Below are positions 5,877 through 10,183 of a DNA stretch of 10,183 bases, one piece after another. Each line of letters starts with the position of its first letter. The first letter of the stretch is position 1. Made by a program: the position numbers and the translations under genes. The notes beneath the pieces are model-generated. The model did no database searches. It saw only the letters and a program-made list of their open reading frames with translations, and was not told the DNA's origin. The stretch is from positions 1-10,183 of the forward strand of contig JAEZHZ010000082.1 in NCBI GenBank assembly GCA_023436745.1. Reading direction: 5' to 3'. The DNA comes from Pseudomonadota bacterium (GTDB taxonomy: Bacteria; Pseudomonadota; Alphaproteobacteria; Rhizobiales; Devosiaceae).

Positions 5877-7571
5877 ATGGCTGACACCACCGCTCTCGAG
5901 GCGCACGCCACCGGGCATGACAACGCCGCGCATGCGCACGAGCCTACCGGCTGGCGCCGCTGGCTCTACTCGACCAACCACAAGGACATCGGGATCATGT
6001 ACCTGGTGTTCGCGATCATCGCGGGCATCATCGGCGGCTTGCTCTCCGGCGTCATGCGCATGGAGCTGCAGGAGCCCGGCATCCAGATCTTCCACGGCCT
6101 TGCAGCCATGGTGTACGGCGTCGAGGGCGGCGAGGCTCTGGACGCCGGCAAGCACATGTACAATGTGTTCACCACCGCCCATGCGCTGATCATGGTGTTC
6201 TTCGTGGTGATGCCCGCCACCATGGGCGGCTTCGCCAACTACTTCGCGCCGTTGATGATCGGCGCGCCGGACACGGCGTTCCCGCGCATCAACAACATCG
6301 CGTTCTGGCTGCTGCCGGCTGCGTTCATCCTGCTGCTGCTCTCGCTGTTCTTCGAAGGCGCCGGTCCCGGTGCGCTCGGCTTCGGTGGCGGCTGGACCGT
6401 CTATCCGCCGCTGTCTACTGCCGGTCACCCCGGTCCCGCCCTCGACTTCGCGATCCTGGCGCTGCACGTTGCGGGTGTCAGCTCGATCCTGGGTGCGATC
6501 AACCTGATCACCACCATCCTGAACATGCGCGCGCCGGGCATGACCCTGCACAAGATGCCGCTGTTCGCCTGGTCGGTGCTGGTCACCGCCTTCCTGCTGC
6601 TGCTGGCGCTGCCGGTTCTCGCTGGTGCGATCACCATGCTGCTGACCGACCGCAACTTCGGCACGACCTTCTTCTCGCCGCAGGGCGGTGGCGACCCGAT
6701 CCTGTACCAGCACCTGTTCTGGTTCTTCGGTCACCCCGAAGTGTACATCATGATCCTGCCGGGCTTCGGCATCATCAGCCACATCGTGGCGACCTTCTCG
6801 CGCAAGCCAGTGTTCGGCTATCTCGCGATGGCCTACGCCATGGTTGCCATCGGCTTCGTCGGCTTCGTCGTGTGGGCTCACCACATGTACACCACCGGCC
6901 TCAGCCTCGACGTGCAGCGCTACTTCGTGGCGGCCACCATGGTCATCGCGGTGCCGACCGGCGTGAAGATCTTCAGCTGGATCGCCACCATGTGGGGCGG
7001 CTCCATCACCTTCCGCACTCCCATGCTGTGGGCGATCGGCTTCATCTTCCTCTTCACCGTGGGTGGTGTGACGGGTGTGGTGCTGGCGAACGCCGGTGCG
7101 GACCGTGCCCTGCACGACACCTACTATGTGGTCGCGCACTTCCACTACGTGCTGTCGCTCGGCGCCGTGTTCTCGATCTTCGCGGGCTGGTACTACTGGT
7201 ACCCCAAGATGTTCGGCTACATGTACAACGAGTTCCTCGGCAAGCTGCACTTCTGGGTCATGTTCATCGGTGTGAACCTGATCTTCTTCCCGCAGCATTT
7301 CCTCGGCCTCGCCGGCATGCCGCGACGCTACATCGACTACCCAGATGCGTACGCCCTGTGGAACCGCGTCTCGTCGGTGGGCTACTACATCACCTTCGTG
7401 GCCATGCTGATCTTCTTCTATGCGACCTGGGAAGCCAGCCGCCGGAAGCGTCCGGCCGGTGACAACCCGTGGGGCGAAGGTGCGACGACGCTCGAGTGGA
7501 CCCTGTCCAGCCCGCCGCCGTTCCACCAGTTCTCGACGCTGCCGAAGATCGAAGACTCCAAGGCACACTAA
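5877..7571 (+). CDS. ctaD: Cytochrome c oxidase subunit I (aa3, A1 type)
   Basis: Catalytic, proton-pumping subunit in the inner membrane, reducing O2 to water. The 564 residues form about 12 helices. Haem a ligands are H102 (FTTAHALIMV) and H423. H421 binds haem a3 (VAHFHYVLSLG). CuB ligands are H286, H335 and H336, with Y290 of GHPEVY positioned for the His-Tyr cross-link. E288 of the same motif marks an A1 oxidase. The D-channel is represented by D132 (GAPDTAFPRINN) with N121 and N139, the K-channel by K364 (VKIFSWIATMW). The C-terminus ends with LEWTLSSPPPFHQFSTLP, normal for alphaproteobacterial CtaD. AGGGG 6 bases upstream supports the ATG. No catalytic residue is missing, so the enzyme should be functional. 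Confidence 0.98.
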   Translation: MADTTALEAHATGHDNAAHAHEPTGWRRWLYSTNHKDIGIMYLVFAIIAGIIGGLLSGVMRMELQEPGIQIFHGLAAMVYGVEGGEALDAGKHMYNVFTTAHALIMVFFVVMPATMGGFANYFAPLMIGAPDTAFPRINNIAFWLLPAAFILLLLSLFFEGAGPGALGFGGGWTVYPPLSTAGHPGPALDFAILALHVAGVSSILGAINLITTILNMRAPGMTLHKMPLFAWSVLVTAFLLLLALPVLAGAITMLLTDRNFGTTFFSPQGGGDPILYQHLFWFFGHPEVYIMILPGFGIISHIVATFSRKPVFGYLAMAYAMVAIGFVGFVVWAHHMYTTGLSLDVQRYFVAATMVIAVPTGVKIFSWIATMWGGSITFRTPMLWAIGFIFLFTVGGVTGVVLANAGADRALHDTYYVVAHFHYVLSLGAVFSIFAGWYYWYPKMFGYMYNEFLGKLHFWVMFIGVNLIFFPQHFLGLAGMPRRYIDYPDAYALWNRVSSVGYYITFVAMLIFFYATWEASRRKRPAGDNPWGEGATTLEWTLSSPPPFHQFSTLPKIEDSKAH

Positions 7572-7580
7572 CACGCAACA

Positions 7581-7600
7581 GGGCCGCGCCAGCGCGGCCC
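7581..7600 (+). other. Perfect GC hairpin between ctaD and ctaB
   Basis: GGGCCGCG and CGCGGCCC pair perfectly (8 bp) around a CCAG loop. It lies 9 bases after the ctaD stop and before the ctaB ribosome-binding site. No T-run follows, so it is not a simple terminator. Such intercistronic stems often protect the upstream mRNA after processing. Here that could keep the structural-subunit message more abundant than the assembly-factor message (inference). Confidence 0.55.
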
Positions 7601-7621
7601 GCAACAACCGAGGCCGACGCA

Positions 7622-8554
7622 GTGGCTCTGATCGACGACAGCCGTAACCTTCCCGCCATGGCGGGCGAAGCACGCGTGGGGGACTACCTCGCGCTGCTGA
7701 AGCCAAGCGTCATGCAGCTGGTCGTGTTCACGGCCATCGTGGGGCTGCTGGTCGCGCCCGGCAGCATTCATCCCGTCCTGGGCATCATTGCCGTCCTCTG
7801 CATCGCCATCGGTGCAGGAGCCTCCGGTGCCCTCAACATGTGGTACGACGCCGATATCGACGCGGTGATGAGCCGGACCCGCAACCGGCCGGTGCCGGCT
7901 GGTCGCGTCACTCCCGGCGAGGCGCTGGCTTTCGGGCTGGTGCTGTCGGTGTTCTCGGTGGCGCTGCTCGGCCTTGCGACCAACTGGGTCGCCGCGGGGC
8001 TTCTTGCCTTCACCATCTTCTTCTTTGCCGTGGTCTACACGATGTGGCTCAAGCGCTCGACGCCGCAGAACATCGTGATCGGCGGTGCCGCCGGCGCCTT
8101 CCCGCCGATGGTGGGCTGGGCCGCCGTGACCGGCACGGTCAGCTGGGAAAGCGTCGTTCTCTTCCTGATCATCTTCCTGTGGACCCCGCCGCACTTCTGG
8201 GCGCTCGCTCTCTACAAGCAGGCAGACTATGGGGCTGCCGGCATTCCGATGATGCCGAACGTGGCGGGCGAAAACTCCACCAAGCGCCAGATCCTCATCT
8301 ACACGGCGCTGCTCGCCGTTTCAGCACTGCTGCCGACATGGCTCGGTATGGCCGGGACCGTCTACACCGTGGTTGCGGTGGTCACCGGCGTGGCCTTCAT
8401 GTGGCTGTCGGTGCGGCTGGTGCGCGCGACCGAGTCGATCCAGATGCGCAAGGCAGCGCGGGTGCTCTTCAACTACTCGCTGAGCTACCTGTTCATCGTC
8501 TTCCTTGCGCTGCTGTGCGATAATCTGCTTGCCCGTCTTGGAGGTGTGCTCTGA
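7622..8554 (+). CDS. ctaB: Protoheme IX farnesyltransferase (haem O synthase)
   Basis: Transfers farnesyl diphosphate to the haem B vinyl group to make haem O, precursor of the haem A used by CtaD. It is a UbiA-family membrane prenyltransferase of 310 residues with about eight or nine helices. The first Asp-rich motif is NMWYDADIDAVMSRTRNRP (residues 72-90, D76 and D80 for Mg-diphosphate). The second conserved segment is YKQADYGAAGIPMMPNVAGE with the following Lys-Arg. GTG at 7622 is chosen because GAGG lies 9 bases upstream; the ATG at 7658 lacks such a site and would trim the start. ctaA (haem A synthase) is not in the window. The stop overlaps the next ATG by one base (TGATG). Confidence 0.95.
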   Translation: MALIDDSRNLPAMAGEARVGDYLALLKPSVMQLVVFTAIVGLLVAPGSIHPVLGIIAVLCIAIGAGASGALNMWYDADIDAVMSRTRNRPVPAGRVTPGEALAFGLVLSVFSVALLGLATNWVAAGLLAFTIFFFAVVYTMWLKRSTPQNIVIGGAAGAFPPMVGWAAVTGTVSWESVVLFLIIFLWTPPHFWALALYKQADYGAAGIPMMPNVAGENSTKRQILIYTALLAVSALLPTWLGMAGTVYTVVAVVTGVAFMWLSVRLVRATESIQMRKAARVLFNYSLSYLFIVFLALLCDNLLARLGGVL

Positions 8555-8736
8555 TGGCTACACCCGAAAACAACCGTCCTGATCCCGTCGAGACCCCGGA
8601 AGCGGCCGCCGCGCGTGACCGCCAGCGGCGCCGGCGCTCCTGGGCGTTGGCCGCGGCCCTCGCGCTGTTCGCTCTCACCTTCTACGTGCTGACCGTCGTC
8701 AAGATGGGGCCGGCCCTGTTCGAACGGGCGCTCTGA
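8554..8736 (+). CDS. Small single-pass membrane protein of the cox operon (CoxF-like)
   Basis: A 60-residue protein. The N-terminus is polar and proline-rich, then comes a basic cluster RDRQRRRR (21-28) and one membrane helix (about 30-49), ending FYVLTVVKMGPALFERAL. By the positive-inside rule the N-terminus is cytoplasmic. A short protein of this kind, with the FYVLTVVKMG-type motif, usually sits between ctaB and ctaG in alphaproteobacterial cox operons and is often annotated CoxF or hypothetical. Its role in oxidase assembly is assumed from context, not shown. GGAGG 9 bases upstream supports the ATG. Both ends overlap neighbours through TGATG, which implies translational coupling. Confidence 0.82.
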   Translation: MATPENNRPDPVETPEAAAARDRQRRRRSWALAAALALFALTFYVLTVVKMGPALFERAL

Positions 8737-9302
8737 TGACGGAAGTCGCGCACCACTCCTCCGGCACGCCCGATAACCGGCGCAACAGGCGCGTGGGCCT
8801 CATCTCGCTCGCTGTCGTTGCCGGGATGGTGGGGCTGGCCTACGCCTCGGTGCCGCTCTACCAGCTGTTCTGCCAGATCACCGGCTACGGCGGGACCACG
8901 CAGGTGGCGACCGACAGCCCCAAGGGCGTGATCGACCGGATCATGACGGTTCGCTTCGATGCGAGCGTTGCCAACGATCTCAACTGGACCGTGAGGCCGG
9001 CAGCTTCCGTGACCGACAATGTCGGTGGCGTCGACACGGTGAACTACATCGCGACCAACCACAGCGACAAGCCGGTCACCGGCCAGGCAATCTTCAACGT
9101 GACACCCTCCGCGGCGGGTGTGTACTTCAACAAGATCGAGTGCTTCTGCTTCACCGAGCAAACGCTGCAGCCCGGTGAGACAGTAGAGATGCCGATCGTG
9201 TTCTTTGTCGATCCCGAGCTCGACGACAACCGCGAGCTCGACACCATCCGAGAGATCACTCTCTCTTATACCTTCTACGCTTCAGACAACGGGGGAAGCT
9301 GA
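8736..9302 (+). CDS. ctaG: Cytochrome c oxidase assembly protein CtaG (Cox11), CuB copper chaperone
   Basis: Delivers Cu(I) to the CuB site of CtaD during assembly. It has 188 residues: a cytoplasmic basic N-terminus, one membrane helix (about 20-42) and a periplasmic immunoglobulin-like domain. The copper motif CFCF (C136 and C138) sits in YFNKIECFCFTEQ, and the third conserved cysteine C46 follows the helix in VPLYQLFCQ. The C-terminal strand ITLSYTFYA is typical. Length is normal. No clear Shine-Dalgarno is seen; the start overlaps the preceding stop in TGATG, so it probably depends on translation of the small gene. ctaE follows after two bases. Confidence 0.96.
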   Translation: MTEVAHHSSGTPDNRRNRRVGLISLAVVAGMVGLAYASVPLYQLFCQITGYGGTTQVATDSPKGVIDRIMTVRFDASVANDLNWTVRPAASVTDNVGGVDTVNYIATNHSDKPVTGQAIFNVTPSAAGVYFNKIECFCFTEQTLQPGETVEMPIVFFVDPELDDNRELDTIREITLSYTFYASDNGGS

Positions 9303-9304
9303 CC

Positions 9305-10144
9305 ATGGCTGGAGTAGCCAAGAACCACGACTATCACATGGTCGAACCGAGCCCTTGGCCGATTGTGATGTCGGCCGCGGTGCTGGTGCTTGCCATCGGC
9401 GGCATCGCCTGGATGCACGACTGGACTCCCTGGCTGTTCTTCATCGGTCTCGCCGGCGTGCTCTATGCCATGTACGCATGGTGGAGCGACGTCATTAAGG
9501 AAGCCAATGACGGCGTGAGCCACACGCCCGTCGTGCAGCTCCATCACCGCTACGGCATGATGCTGTTCATCGCCTCCGAGGTGATGTTCTTCGTCGCCTG
9601 GTTCTGGGGCTATTTCGACGGTTTCTTCCGGCTGTCCGACGTCGAGCAGTATACCCGCGTCGAAGTGACGGGCGGGCACTGGCCGCCGAACGGCATCGAG
9701 CTCTTCGATCCGTTCCACCTGCCGTTGTTCAATACCCTTATCCTGCTGACCTCCGGCACCACCGTGACCTGGGCTCACCACGCCTTGCTAGAGGGTGACC
9801 GCAAGGGCCTGCGCTGGGGCCTGATCCTGACGATCGCCCTCGGCGTGCTGTTCTCGATCGTCCAGATTCTCGAGTATACCCAGGCCGGGTTCTCGTTCTC
9901 GGGCAACTTCTACGGCGCCACCTTCTTCATGGCGACCGGCTTCCACGGCTTCCACGTCTTCATCGGCACCGTGTTCCTGCTGGTCTGCCTGATCCGCGCG
10001 GAGCGGGGCGATTTCACGCCTCAGCGTCACCTCGGCTTCGAGTTCGCTGCCTGGTACTGGCACTTCGTCGACGTGGTGTGGCTGTTCCTGTTCGCCTCAG
10101 TCTACATCTGGGGTGCCTGGGGCGTTCCGTTGACGGGCCACTAA
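9305..10144 (+). CDS. ctaE: Cytochrome c oxidase subunit III
   Basis: Structural subunit III of the aa3 oxidase, stabilising subunit I turnover and proton uptake. It has 279 residues with seven predicted helices (about 20-37, 42-60, 83-104, 139-160, 170-191, 203-231 and 248-270). Family motifs are present: SEVMFFVAWFW (91-101) with E92, GTTVTWAHHALLEGD (151-165), ATGFHGFHVFIGT (210-222) and YWHFVDVVWLFLF (251-263). The HxVEPSPWP start (11-19) is typical of the full-length seven-helix form. GGGGGA 9 bases before the ATG overlaps the ctaG 3' end, and the gap to the ctaG stop is two bases. It is the last complete gene of the operon in this window. Confidence 0.97.
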   Translation: MAGVAKNHDYHMVEPSPWPIVMSAAVLVLAIGGIAWMHDWTPWLFFIGLAGVLYAMYAWWSDVIKEANDGVSHTPVVQLHHRYGMMLFIASEVMFFVAWFWGYFDGFFRLSDVEQYTRVEVTGGHWPPNGIELFDPFHLPLFNTLILLTSGTTVTWAHHALLEGDRKGLRWGLILTIALGVLFSIVQILEYTQAGFSFSGNFYGATFFMATGFHGFHVFIGTVFLLVCLIRAERGDFTPQRHLGFEFAAWYWHFVDVVWLFLFASVYIWGAWGVPLTGH

Positions 10145-10159
10145 GGGGCTCAAGTTCGA

Positions 10160-10183
10160 ATGATCCGGGGCGCAGCCGCAGGC
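10160..10183 (+). CDS. Possible start of the next cox-cluster gene (only 8 codons visible)
   Basis: ATG at 10160 opens a frame (M-I-R-G-A-A-A-G) to the window edge, 15 bases after the ctaE stop, with AAGGGG 11 bases upstream. In related clusters a DUF983 or SURF1 gene follows ctaE. Eight codons cannot identify it, and the ATG may not be a real start. Confidence 0.25.

Noticed and set aside
5977..6176. Extended loop between the first two helices of CtaD as an unusual insertion
   Set aside because: Paracoccus-type aa3 subunit I has a similarly long loop there, so this is normal for the family.
5790..7706. 638-codon open frame on the minus strand opposite ctaD
   Set aside because: It is antisense to a fully conserved CtaD. 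The translation is a His/Arg/Glu/Asp-rich low-complexity string with no domain, which arises from GC-rich codon bias on the opposite strand.
10149..10167. GTTCGAAT resembling a tRNA T-arm after ctaE
   Set aside because: The flanking bases do not form the T-stem and no acceptor or anticodon arm is present before the window end.

Overview
The window (about 64% GC by eye, many GTG starts, strong GC bias at third codon positions) reads as the chromosome of an alphaproteobacterium. Markers are a ctaC-ctaD-ctaB-small TM protein-ctaG-ctaE cluster, a DUF2093 gene directly after xseA, a DUF1127 protein facing a LysR regulator, and an IalB-family secreted protein. A marine Maricaulales/Hyphomonadales-type bacterium would fit, but that placement is an inference from gene content and general sequence style.

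Left half, minus strand (1-3482): a LysR-type regulator of the LrhA-like branch (2589-3482), then xseA, the large subunit of exonuclease VII (907-2517), then a 73-residue DUF2093 protein (640-861), then an LpxB-related protein whose 3' end lies beyond base 1 (2-637). The last three are tightly packed, and the LpxB-like GTG start sits two bases after the DUF2093 stop, with its Shine-Dalgarno sequence inside DUF2093.

Centre (3483-4930): a plus-strand DUF1127 gene (3636-3893) is divergent from the LysR gene. The gap between them holds a T-N11-A dyad that could be the regulator's operator. A good rho-independent terminator (4012-4047) closes the DUF1127 unit. An IalB-family periplasmic protein (4106-4618, minus) follows. 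It is separated by a 312-base gene-free, divergent intergenic region from the oxidase operon; that region contains a perfect 14-bp palindrome just before ctaC.

Right half, plus strand (4931-10144): a compact operon for an A1-type aa3 cytochrome c oxidase. Subunit II (ctaC, CuA site) takes electrons from cytochrome c. Subunit I (ctaD) carries haem a, haem a3-CuB and both proton channels. CtaB makes haem O, the precursor of haem A. A 60-residue single-pass membrane protein precedes CtaG, which delivers copper to CuB. CtaE is subunit III. ctaB, the small gene and ctaG are joined by one-base TGATG overlaps, and a perfect GC-rich hairpin lies between ctaD and ctaB. The last 39 bases may begin another gene.

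No mobile element, CRISPR array, tRNA or rRNA was seen. Most of the window is conserved core machinery. The less-described items are the LpxB-like/DUF2093/xseA linkage, the LysR-DUF1127 pair and a few dyad-symmetric sites.
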